This document shows positions 1 to 6,257 of a DNA stretch of 14,917 nt, piece by piece; position 1 is the first letter of the stretch; each line of letters begins with the position of its first letter. The stretch is taken from contig DATDXL010000091.1 of NCBI GenBank assembly GCA_036517235.1, forward strand, positions 1-14,917, read 5' to 3'. Position numbers and translations under genes: made by a program. Source of the stretch: 2-02-FULL-46-13 sp036517235 (GTDB taxonomy: Bacteria > Patescibacteriota > Minisyncoccia > Phycocordibacterales > DSPV01). The notes below the pieces were generated by a model, which ran no database searches, was not told where the DNA came from, and saw only the letters and a program-made list of their open reading frames with translations.

Positions 1-30
1 GCGGATTCCTCCCCAGACCCCTCCTCCGCG

Positions 31-83
31 CGGGCGAGTCCGTCGCCCCGCCTCCTTTGCCCCAGAAAAATAGTGGCGGGGCG
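31..83. repeat. GC-rich inverted repeats just past the recombinase stop
   Basis: Two hairpin-forming pairs lie here. CGCCCCGCC (44-52) is the exact complement of GGCGGGGCG (75-83) across a 22-nt loop, and CGGGCGA (31-37) pairs with TCGCCCCG (43-50) with one bulge. Read on the minus strand the larger hairpin starts two bases after the recombinase stop codon, so it could act as its terminator. The flanking 30 bases are strongly GC-rich compared with the recombinase gene. An attachment-site role is possible but nothing here shows it. Confidence 0.4.
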
Positions 84-85
84 CA

Positions 86-1633
86 TCATTTCAGATTTCT
101 CTTTTTGGATTTGTGTATCAGATTTGGTAAAATAATTTCAAAAGTTTGCGAAGGTTTTAATTCGGGAGCAAAGGTCGTGAAATGAGGCGAGTTGCCTCGT
201 GTCGTGGCTTCACTGGGGACTTTCTTGAGGTTCTGAAGTCCATCTTCTTGAACTTCCGAAAGTCCCGCTGAACGGATATAAGAGGTTACCAACAAAGTGC
301 CGCTAGAAGCAAGAGCTTCGGCGGTATTTTGTTTGAGTTCTGAAGTCGCAAGAGTAGTTTCGGCAAAATTGAGGATATGGTTATAAGGGGACCGCAAAGC
401 GAAAGTGAATGTCTTATTTTCATCAACAACAGCGTCTTTTATAAGGTAATTCAGCAATGCCCGCTTTTCTTCAATCTTCGCTTCTTTGCTGTCAAAAAGT
501 TCTAGCGATCGGCGAGCGATGCTAAGAACAGTTGCGGCGGTAAGGTAGTAGTTTTCATCTGCCTTTGTATGCTCCTCAACCTCAATATTTATACGCTCCT
601 GCCGGTCCTTAAGTTCAAGCAGTTTCTTGTCATATATATCCTTAGTAATACTACCGGCAATAAGCAACTCCAACATCCGGTCAAGCTTTATTTGGATAGT
701 GTCATATTCTGCCCTCAAGCCGTTTATAACCTTGCTATGGTATTCGGTCTTTGCCTCCTTTGACTTCTTAAGCCCTGCTACCACTTCGTCTATAACATCC
801 TGCGAAATACGGCTAAACGCGTCTAAAACAGCGTATATGGGCTTCAAAAGCACCTTTTCTGGCATATAGGTCTTCTTGTTGCAAATCTCTTTCCTTGCAT
901 TTGTGCAACTGTAATAAACAAACTTGCCTTTAGCTGTTTCGGGGCTCATGGCGCAACCGCACTTAGCGCACCGAATTATGCCTCTGAAGATGTAGGGCTT
1001 GGAGGCATATTGGAACGGCTTTTTATTCCAACCCTCGCGGACGCTTCGGCATCTCTGAAAGAGTTCTTGGCTAATGAGTGGCTGATACTTATGCGGGTAT
1101 ATCTTTCCGTTACAAACCATCTCGCCGTAATAGAAAGGGTTTTTGATTATGTGTTCAATCATGCTTATCGCAAGCATCTTGCCGGTTGAAGCCCGCAAGC
1201 CCTCTTTGGTTATCTGCTTTTGAATGGTCTTTAATGAATTGCTACCCGTTGCGTACAGCTCAAAGATTTTGCGGACCCATGCTTCTTTGTCCAAATCAAA
1301 GACGATATCCCGTTTGTCGGTTGAGGGGTCCGTAATGTTGCGATAGCCGATAGGGGCTTTGCCGGTCCATTCGCCGTTCCGTCTTTTATTTTCATACGCC
1401 CGTTTTACATTGTCGCTTATAGCGTCCGAGTAGTATTTAGCCAAGCCCAAGCTCATGCCGAACTGAAACTTTTGGACCGCCGACATCTCGCTATTAATAA
1501 CTTGTCCATCAGAGACAAAATGCAATTCAATCTCATCGGAAACCGCCTTCTCGTAGAGGCGAACGAAGGCGTTTATTTGCCACGCGGTTCTCTCACCGAA
1601 CAAGGAAGAACATGGTTTACTTATCGCGGGCAA
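86..1633 (-). pseudogene. Serine recombinase, 5'-truncated (catalytic domain missing)
   Basis: This is the C-terminal part of a large serine recombinase (resolvase/invertase superfamily), the DNA-cutting enzyme of many integrative elements. Family-like sequence starts at about residue 23 (position 1567) with the end of the resolvase domain (SDEIELHFVSDG). Then come the long helix ending in SDNVKRAYENKRRNGEW, the recombinase domain (APIGYRN), a zinc ribbon (CAKCG at 221-228, later CTN and C), a coiled coil at about 290-380 and a C-terminal tail. The catalytic serine and the RxSR region that should precede residue 23 are absent. The first 22 residues from the TTG at 1633 read like an accidental extension into unrelated DNA. 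Complete members normally have about 120-150 more N-terminal residues. It is probably inactive unless the truncation is an assembly error. Confidence 0.8.
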
Positions 1634-1900
1634 GAAATAGAGTATTATAACCGCAATCTCAACGGGCTAGAGACGGTTGAGGATTTATTGAGCATTGATC
1701 CGCCAGACGTTGAGAAAGATAGAAACCACAAAGGCGATCTGAATTTAACCTCCGTTGATGCCGTGAGAATTGCCTCCCGTGGCAGGGAGGAGCGGTACCG
1801 ACAAAGCGGTTTCTATCACGCTTCCAAAGAATACGGCCGGGGATGCGCGATGGGAGCATGCCCCTGTAGCGGTAGAGGCAGGGGCAACGTATACCTTTAG
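1556..1900 (+). other. Unidentified ORF fragment between two truncated genes
   Basis: The stretch of about 200 bp between the broken 5' end of the recombinase and that of the deacetylase is open on the plus strand. It reads EANEGVYLPRGSL... through VEDLLSIDPPDVEKDRNHK to GDLNLTSVDAVRIA. The frame is open from 1472 to 1900, but before about 1556 it is antisense to the recombinase and after about 1765 it runs out of frame through the deacetylase. I do not recognise the segment. It could be a remnant of a third gene brought in by rearrangement or chance open sequence. No Shine-Dalgarno site or promoter supports it as an independent gene. Confidence 0.25.
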
Positions 1901-3085
1901 CAGTTGGTACAAGTCGAATATTGCGACTGAGGTAGATATCGTATACACAAAATCAAACGGGGCACTTTCCTATGGATTTGTCGTCTCTGCTCCTTCTTCA
2001 CTCGATACATGGAAACAGCTAAATGCAACGCTTTCGGTGCCCGTCGGTGTGACAAAGGCAACGGTCTATCACCTTATCAAGAAGAAGGGGGCTCTGACGG
2101 TAGATGATTTTTCATTAGCAAAATCTGGTGGAGTCACTCCTCCTCCAATACCTGCTGCGACATTGACCTTCACGGCTTCTCCTACAAGCATCACCGCAGG
2201 ACAACAGTCGACTTTGACCTGGCAGTCCGCTAATGCCACCTCATGTACCGCTTCTGGTGGTTGGACAGGAACAAAACCTATTTCAGGAAATGAAACGGTC
2301 ACACCCTCGCAGACGAGCACCTACTCGCTTTCATGCACTGGCGCGGGAGGTACTATGTCTAAGCAAGTTACGGTAACGGTAACTGCAGTCGTGCCCCCGC
2401 CCCCTCCGACCGCGGACGCTTTTTCTGAAGGTATGGTGACACTTAGTTTTGATGACGCGTGGGTGTCGCAGTTCACCAAAGGACTTCCTATCGTTGACGC
2501 CGCGGGCATAAAATCCACGTTCTATATCATCAGCCAACCGGTAAAAGAATCGTGGGATGACTATATGATTCCTTCTAACGTCGTTGCGATCTTTGGTAAA
2601 GGGCACGAAATCGCGGGACACACGGTTACACACCCACATCTCCCCAAGCTCTCACAGACGGCTATCACACGCGAGCTAAAAGATTCGAAGACGTACCTTG
2701 AGGGACTCATCGGTGCTATGGTCACAGCGTTTGCGTACCCCTATGGCGAATACAACAATACGGTCAAAAGTCTCACGAAATCAGCTGGGTATGCCACTGG
2801 GCGTGCAACCGACGATGGACTCAATACTCCGCGACTGACCGCTACGCCTTGCGTAGTTTCTGTCCTGCCCTCTCGACACCTTTCTCAGAGATAAAGAGCT
2901 TGATCGATGAAGCCAAAGCGAAGAGGCAGTGGTTTATACTGTGTCTCCATGAGATAGACACGAACGGGCGCGAATATTCGATGACTCCGACGATGTTGAC
3001 GCAGATCGTCAACTACCTCAAATCGATCGGTGTAAAGACGGTAACGGTTAAAGAGGGGACATCCCTGCTCACGAGCCCGCTCTAG
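1770..3085 (+). pseudogene. Secreted polysaccharide deacetylase, 5'-truncated and frameshifted
   Basis: NodB-type (carbohydrate esterase 4) deacetylase, expected to act on cell-wall or exopolysaccharide N-acetyl sugars outside the cell. The order is a carbohydrate-binding-like beta domain (about residues 4-117, ending LTVDDFSL), a proline linker, an Ig-like domain (about 129-205), a PPPPP linker and the NodB domain. Visible motifs are TLSFDDAW (catalytic and metal Asp), HTVTHPHL (metal His pair), FAYPYGEYN and, after a frame change, LHEIDTNG. The first frame ends at 2894 and the second is open to the TAG at 3083-3085. Adding one G after 2831 restores NTPATDRYALRSF, so a single-base deletion at 2829-2833 explains the break. 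No signal peptide or proper start remains: the open frame begins at a TTG right after an in-frame TGA (1764-1766), and the N-terminal part of the binding domain is missing. It is a decayed gene or a sequencing and assembly artefact. Confidence 0.8.
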
Positions 3086-3098
3086 AATAGTGCGAATC

Positions 3099-3127
3099 TT
3101 GAATTTAGATTCTATCTGTGGTATTAT
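3099..3127 (+). promoter_or_regulatory. Promoter for the small orphan gene at 3134
   Basis: TTGAAT (3099-3104), a 17-nt spacer and the extended -10 TGG-TATTAT (3122-3127). The -10 ends 6 nt before the ATG at 3134, so transcription would start at about the start codon (leaderless). Confidence 0.6.
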
Positions 3128-3133
3128 GTGTCG

Positions 3134-3373
3134 ATGTTAGGAAAGAACAAAGAACTGCCGGACGTAAACGCAATCGGTACTACCACTGCGCTTTTTGTTG
3201 AATATTATAACGATAACATTCCCGATATCTTTCCGCGCGCGACACTTAAAGCACTGGAGAAGTTCCAGGCCGCACATCCGACTCTTTTTAAAGGGAGCAG
3301 TGAATGGACTATCGATAAACATCGCAAAAAGCTTATGGATTGGCTTGCTTCATACCGAGAGGAGGAGAACTAA
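3134..3373 (+). CDS. Small conserved-type hypothetical protein (79 aa)
   Basis: A 79-residue soluble protein of unknown function, with no signal peptide or membrane segment. The C-terminal half (FPRATLKALEKFQAAHPTLF, then SSEWTIDKHRKKLMDWL) is predicted helical and rather basic. From memory, short proteins of this KFQ.AHPxLF...W..DKHRKK type are common in Parcubacteria, but I could not check this. I chose the ATG at 3134 rather than the in-frame GTG at 3128 because the GTG directly abuts the -10 box, while 3134 lies at the expected transcription start. There is no Shine-Dalgarno site, consistent with a leaderless mRNA. It stands between the deacetylase remnant and the next promoter at 3410. 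Confidence 0.65.
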   Translation: MLGKNKELPDVNAIGTTTALFVEYYNDNIPDIFPRATLKALEKFQAAHPTLFKGSSEWTIDKHRKKLMDWLASYREEEN

Positions 3374-3409
3374 ATCAAATAGGAAAATAGCGAATAGCGA
3401 AGAAGGGGG

Positions 3410-3437
3410 TTGACAAAAATAAGTACCGTGCTACTAT
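3410..3437 (+). promoter_or_regulatory. Sigma-70 promoter for the 121-aa gene
   Basis: A perfect TTGACA (3410-3415), a 16-nt spacer and TACTAT (3432-3437). This gives a leader of about 100 nt before the ATG at 3545. Confidence 0.7.
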
Positions 3438-3512
3438 GACGATAGAGCTCTTGGCAAAACCGAGGGCAGATTGAATTAAAAAAATAAATTGAGAGTAAAG
3501 TGAGCTCAACTA

Positions 3513-3541
3513 ATTCTTTCTGCCTCAAAACAGAAAGGAAT
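3513..3541 (+). promoter_or_regulatory. Hairpin sequestering the Shine-Dalgarno site
   Basis: ATTCTTTCTG (3513-3522) pairs with CAGAAAGGAAT (3531-3541) with a single bulged G across an 8-nt loop. The right arm contains AAAGGA, the only Shine-Dalgarno-like site, ending about 5 nt before the ATG at 3545. The AU-rich helix would hide the ribosome binding site when folded, as in RNA thermometers or other translational switches. The fold is drawn by hand; no energy was computed. Confidence 0.5.
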
Positions 3542-3544
3542 AGT

Positions 3545-3910
3545 ATGAGCACAAACCGTGTTGGTAGTCCGTCGCTCGATACCGTGTGGAAGTTCCCGGC
3601 GTGGGATAATTTAATGTCCTCAGTCCCGCCTTGGGTGTATCGTGGTTTTTGGTACCACGATGGAGACGGCGATTTTCTCGTCTTCATCTGGAGTTATTCG
3701 GTTGCGGAGTGTGGATGCTGTGAATCATATAGCGGACACATTTACCGTTTCCGACACGTACTGGATGCAATCAAAACTCTTTCCGCGTACAGGGATGATG
3801 TGGAACGCGGTCGGTACGATGGCGCCTTTATCTTCTACGGTAGGCGTCGCCCGTCTACTCTGGTGTTGGGGAGGATGTTTCCCGAGCCTTTGCCGGACGG
3901 ACGATGGTAA
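3545..3910 (+). CDS. Orphan hypothetical protein (121 aa) with a CGCC motif
   Basis: I do not recognise this protein. It is 121 residues, rich in aromatic residues and glycine (FPAWDN, PPWVYRGFWYHDGDGDF), with ECGCCESYSGHIYRF near the middle, where Cys-Gly-Cys-Cys might bind a metal or form disulfides. No membrane segment or signal peptide is seen. The ATG at 3545 was chosen for the AAAGGA site 5 nt upstream and the matching promoter at 3410. The gene forms a monocistronic unit with its own consensus promoter, a roughly 100-nt leader with a hairpin over the ribosome binding site, and a strong hairpin terminator 38 nt after the stop. The complete expression signals support a real gene despite no recognised family. 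A competing frame from 3642 runs through the terminator and is less likely. Confidence 0.6.
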   Translation: MSTNRVGSPSLDTVWKFPAWDNLMSSVPPWVYRGFWYHDGDGDFLVFIWSYSVAECGCCESYSGHIYRFRHVLDAIKTLSAYRDDVERGRYDGAFIFYGRRRPSTLVLGRMFPEPLPDGRW

Positions 3911-3947
3911 ATACGGAGGTCAAACGGAATGGCCTAAGAGATTTCCG

Positions 3948-3982
3948 AAACCCGCCAAGGTGCGCAAGCGCTTGGCGGGTTT
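3948..3982 (+). terminator. Hairpin terminator after the 121-aa gene
   Basis: AAACCCGCCAAG (3948-3959) and CTTGGCGGGTTT (3971-3982) form a perfect 12-bp stem over an 11-nt loop that itself contains the self-complementary GCGCAAGCGC. The stem ends in TTT. It separates this unit from the helicase promoter at 4016. Confidence 0.75.
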
Positions 3983-4015
3983 AACATTTCAATACAAGGC
4001 TATTTCGGGAATCCC

Positions 4016-4044
4016 TTGACAAAAATAGGACGTTAGTATATACT
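4016..4044 (+). promoter_or_regulatory. Strong sigma-70 promoter of the DEAD-box helicase
   Basis: A perfect TTGACA (4016-4021), an exact 17-nt spacer and TATACT (4039-4044). It predicts a leader of about 160 nt before the ATG at 4212. Confidence 0.75.
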
Positions 4045-4083
4045 TACTAAGTAACTGAATCTCACTGTTTTTCTTGTTTTTAG

Positions 4084-4202
4084 GGGTTTTCCTCTGAAAA
4101 CCCAAAGCCAAGGCTTTGTCTAAGACTTTAGAGAACCGACCGCCCTTTTCTCATTTCCGAGACGGGCCCAGATATTGTCGTCCGCAAGGGCGGTCATCGG
4201 TT
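4084..4202 (+). promoter_or_regulatory. Structured 5' leader of the DEAD-box helicase mRNA
   Basis: Three helices can be drawn by hand. GGGTTTTC (4084-4091) pairs with GAAAACCC (4096-4103) over a CTCT loop. AAAGC (4104-4108) pairs with GCTTT (4113-4117). AACCGACCGCCCTT (4134-4147) pairs with AAGGGCGG and TCGGTT (4186-4202) as a 14-bp helix with a 3-nt bulge and a 38-nt loop. The last helix ends about 9 nt before the start codon and no Shine-Dalgarno site follows it. Long structured leaders are known for cold-induced RNA helicases and cold-shock genes, so temperature-responsive control is plausible but inferred. Confidence 0.5.
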
Positions 4203-4211
4203 GCAGAATAT

Positions 4212-5516
4212 ATGTATACACGAAATTTTAGCCACAGAGGCGGAGTGGGAGGTTCACGAGGACCTTCTTTTCGCTTGCCTGCGCGTGGCCAGACTGCGAG
4301 CAACGCTCAGGCAGGCGCGCAAGCAAGCAGGCGCCCGTCTTTTAGTGGGCGTTCCCCTTCGCGTTTTGGCGGTGGAAATCGTGGTGGGGGACAGCGCGGA
4401 GGATTCCGTGGCGAGCGGCTTGACCCGGCTAGATTCGTCAACAAGGCGGTCATTACCGAGGAGGTAGATCGTTTTATTCCCGAACACGCGTTCAACGATT
4501 TTTCTATCGATACACGTCTTAAGCAGGCCATTGCCGCAAAGGGGTATATCACCCCGACCCCTATTCAAGATCGCACCATTCCCTATATCCTCAAAGGCGC
4601 TGACGTGGTAGGGATCGCTAACACGGGTACTGGGAAAACCGGTGCCTTTCTTATCCCACTCATCAATAAAGTATTTTCCGACAAAAAGCAAAATGTGCTC
4701 ATTGTGGTGCCAACCCGTGAGCTCGCGCTTCAGATAGATTCTGAGCTCAAAGGATTCTCAAAAGGTATGCAGATCTTCTCGGTCGTATGTGTCGGAGGGG
4801 TCTCTATTGGTAAACAGCTCGCCGAACTTCGCCGTTCGCACAATTTCATCATCGGAACGCCGGGGCGTCTCAAAGATTTGGTGAACAGGAAGCGAATCCA
4901 ACTTTTTCAGTTTAAGACCATCGTTCTGGATGAAGCAGACCGTATGCTCGATATGGGATTCGTCAATGACATGCGCTTCGTGGTATCTCTGATGCCTCCT
5001 GTTCGCCACACGCTCTTTTTCTCGGCAACGGTTTCTTCCGACATCGAACGTCTCATCAGAGAATTCTGTAAAGAGCCGGTTCGTGTTTCGGTAAAAACAG
5101 GTGATACCGCACAAAATGTCGAGCAGGATGTCGTACGTGTCAGCGGAGATTCTGGAAAAATAGACGCATTGCACGACCTTCTCAACCAAAAAGATTTCAG
5201 CAAAGTGCTCGTGTTCGCTCGGACCAAACATGGTGCCGAGAAGCTCTCTCGAGAGCTCATTAGGCGGGGATTCAAATCAGAATCCATCCATGGCAACAAA
5301 ACGCACTCCAAGCGTCAGCGGGCACTCGGTTTGTTTAAAGAGAGCCACATCCAGATACTCGTCGCGACCGATGTCGCAGCGCGAGGTCTTGATATCGCTG
5401 ACGTCTCTCACGTCATCAACTACGACCTTCCCGCCACCTATGATGACTACGTGCACCGTATCGGACGCACGGGACGAGGGGACAAGAAAGGTAAAGCGCT
5501 CACGTTCATCTCATAA
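4212..5516 (+). CDS. DEAD-box ATP-dependent RNA helicase with RG-rich N-terminus
   Basis: A superfamily-2 RNA helicase (434 aa) that unwinds short RNA duplexes using ATP, acting in ribosome assembly, RNA decay or cold adaptation. The full motif set is visible: Q motif (FNDF ... TPTPIQ), motif I ANTGTGKT, Ia PTRELALQ, TPGRL, motif II DEAD, motif III SAT, VLVFARTK, motif V ATDVAARGLD and motif VI HRIGRTGRG. The N-terminus (about residues 1-75) is a low-complexity Arg/Gly/Ser/Ala region resembling RGG RNA-binding tails; the protein ends soon after motif VI, with no C-terminal extension. The ATG at 4212 (MYTRNF) fits the family better than upstream in-frame codons, which lie inside the leader. 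Residues about 21-41 are encoded by an imperfect palindromic repeat. A 54-aa gene follows after 2 nt. Confidence 0.93.
   Translation: MYTRNFSHRGGVGGSRGPSFRLPARGQTASNAQAGAQASRRPSFSGRSPSRFGGGNRGGGQRGGFRGERLDPARFVNKAVITEEVDRFIPEHAFNDFSIDTRLKQAIAAKGYITPTPIQDRTIPYILKGADVVGIANTGTGKTGAFLIPLINKVFSDKKQNVLIVVPTRELALQIDSELKGFSKGMQIFSVVCVGGVSIGKQLAELRRSHNFIIGTPGRLKDLVNRKRIQLFQFKTIVLDEADRMLDMGFVNDMRFVVSLMPPVRHTLFFSATVSSDIERLIREFCKEPVRVSVKTGDTAQNVEQDVVRVSGDSGKIDALHDLLNQKDFSKVLVFARTKHGAEKLSRELIRRGFKSESIHGNKTHSKRQRALGLFKESHIQILVATDVAARGLDIADVSHVINYDLPATYDDYVHRIGRTGRGDKKGKALTFIS
4273..4324. repeat. Imperfect palindromic repeat inside the helicase coding sequence
   Basis: GCTTGC (4273-4278) and GCAAGC (4319-4324) form the ends. 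Inside are GCCTG against two overlapping CAGGC copies and a small hairpin GAGC-AAC-GCTC (4298-4308). The right half (GCTCAGGCAGGCGCG) matches 13 of 15 bases of the right arm of the intergenic hairpin at 6162-6185. It keeps the reading frame and encodes part of the disordered N-terminal linker, much like Rickettsia palindromic elements that insert in genes. Membership of one repeat family is inferred from this single pair. Confidence 0.4.
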
Positions 5517-5518
5517 TC

Positions 5519-5683
5519 ATGGACCAGAAACCAAGACAAAAACGCTCCTATGGTTATGGCAAATGGGTGTATAAAAAGACGCAGTCTCAAGTTTTTGTGT
5601 GCGAGTGCGGAGCGAAATATCTTAAAACAAGGCAAAACCAATCTGCCTGCATCAAATGCTTTACGAAGGTTATACCCCTATAA
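5519..5683 (+). CDS. 54-aa zinc-ribbon-like small protein
   Basis: A short basic protein, starting MDQKPRQKRSYGYGKWVYKK. It has a CxC plus CxxC pair (CECG at 28-31, CIKC at 44-47) spaced like a small zinc ribbon or knuckle. The ATG at 5519 is 2 nt after the helicase stop (TAATCATG), so translation is probably coupled and the two proteins may work on the same RNA substrate. The N-terminal Lys/Arg/Tyr-rich stretch would suit RNA binding. No named family was recognised. The role as helicase partner is inference from spacing only. Confidence 0.65.
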   Translation: MDQKPRQKRSYGYGKWVYKKTQSQVFVCECGAKYLKTRQNQSACIKCFTKVIPL

Positions 5684-5719
5684 AGAGTAGTCCTTACTCC
5701 CAAGAATAGGAGAAATGCG

Positions 5720-5748
5720 TTGACAAGATTTATGGGGTATGCTATCCT
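5720..5748 (+). promoter_or_regulatory. Promoter of cold-shock gene 1
   Basis: A perfect TTGACA (5720-5725), a 17-nt spacer and the extended -10 TGC-TATCCT (5743-5748). The architecture and the bases around the -10 closely match the promoter of the second cold-shock gene at 8516. Confidence 0.75.
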
Positions 5749-5753
5749 TACCG

Positions 5754-5843
5754 TATCAATCAGCGCTAAGTTCGAGAAGCAGGTTCGAGTCTCGTTTTAT
5801 GCTCACTGCACTTGATATCTTATTAGCTGAATAGACACTATTC
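5754..5843 (+). promoter_or_regulatory. Conserved leader RNA of cold-shock gene 1
   Basis: Block A (5761-5794) matches 8558-8590 upstream of the second cold-shock gene with one substitution and one indel. Block B (5805-5822) matches 8601-8618 with two C/T changes. The spacer between blocks is exactly 10 nt in both but differs in sequence. Hand folding gives CGAGA (5773-5777) with TCTCG (5790-5794), closed by TATCAA (5754-5759) with TTGATA (5812-5817). A separate GAATAG-ACA-CTATTC hairpin (5829-5843) ends one base before the start codon, leaving no room for a Shine-Dalgarno site. A cis-acting cold-responsive RNA is the likely role. Confidence 0.65.
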
Positions 5844-5844
5844 T

Positions 5845-6048
5845 ATGCAAGAAGGAACAATTGCCCGCATCATCGCTGATAAGGGCTTCGGTTTCATCAA
5901 GCGTGATGGACAGGAAAAAGATCTCTTTTTCCACTCTAACGAGCTCCAGAACGTGAAGATAGAAGAGCTCCGTGAAGGAGACAAGGTGACTTTTGAAGTA
6001 GGCGACAGCCCGAAAGGACCGAACGCCGTCAAAGTCAGCAAGGCCTAA
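5845..6048 (+). CDS. Cold-shock domain protein 1 (67 aa)
   Basis: A CspA-family OB-fold protein that binds single-stranded RNA and DNA and acts as an RNA chaperone in the cytoplasm. The RNA-binding motifs are clear: RNP1-like KGFGFIKRD (13-21) and RNP2-like DLFFHS (26-31), and the C-terminal part ends in the usual DSPKGPNAVKV strand. Length is typical for the family (65-70). It has its own promoter, a 90-nt conserved leader and a 16-bp hairpin terminator, so it is monocistronic. The start is fixed by the family N-terminus MQEGTIARI; there is no Shine-Dalgarno site. It is close to the second copy at 8638, from which it differs mainly at residues 9-12 and 20-23. Confidence 0.95.
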   Translation: MQEGTIARIIADKGFGFIKRDGQEKDLFFHSNELQNVKIEELREGDKVTFEVGDSPKGPNAVKVSKA

Positions 6049-6066
6049 ATCCTAGGTCTTCTACCG

Positions 6067-6102
6067 AAACACAAAACGCCCCTCTCGGGGCGTTTTGTGT
6101 TT
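6067..6102. terminator. Strong hairpin terminator after cold-shock gene 1
   Basis: AAACACAAAACGCCCC (6067-6082) and its exact complement (6087-6102) form a perfect 16-bp stem around TCTC. The right arm carries TTTTGTGTTT, so it works as an intrinsic terminator on the plus strand; the A-rich left arm would give a T-rich tail on the minus strand as well. Confidence 0.9.
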
Positions 6103-6120
6103 ATTCGCTAGTGAGTGAGC

Positions 6121-6213
6121 GAAGTGAAAAAGTCCCTTTTTCACTTCCGAGCGATCGACCTGTCTGCGTGTCCGCACAGGCAGACGCGAACAAAGGGTTT
6201 AATATCCTTTGTT
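6121..6213. repeat. Cluster of three hairpins between cold-shock gene 1 and the permease
   Basis: The 155-nt gap holds three inverted repeats in a row. GAAGTGAAAAA (6121-6131) pairs with TTTTTCACTTC (6137-6147), 11 bp with loop GTCCC. GTCTGCGTG (6162-6170) pairs with CAC and GCAGAC (6175-6185) with a 2-nt bulge. AACAAAGG (6189-6196) pairs with CCTTTGTT (6206-6213) over a 9-nt loop. The middle one resembles the repeat inside the helicase gene. They may be REP-like elements or part of the permease leader. No convincing promoter for the permease was found here; TTGATT at about 6211 has only a weak -10. Confidence 0.5.
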
Positions 6214-6257
6214 GATTTTACAAATGAAGCAAGGTGTTCTACGATTGACATCTGACC

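Noticed and set aside
1700..1765. Weak dockerin-like string KGDLNLTSVDAVRIA in the filler between the truncated genes
   Set aside because: Only one short half-match without the calcium-binding Asp/Asn pattern and without a duplicate repeat.
3642..4019. A 125-codon plus-strand frame overlapping the 121-aa gene
   Set aside because: It lacks a ribosome site, runs through the hairpin terminator at 3948-3982 and ends at the next promoter.
5776..5794. tRNA T-arm-like GGTTCGAGTC in the cold-shock leader
   Set aside because: The flanking bases do not form a T-stem, no acceptor or anticodon arm is present, and the second leader has lost one base of the loop motif.
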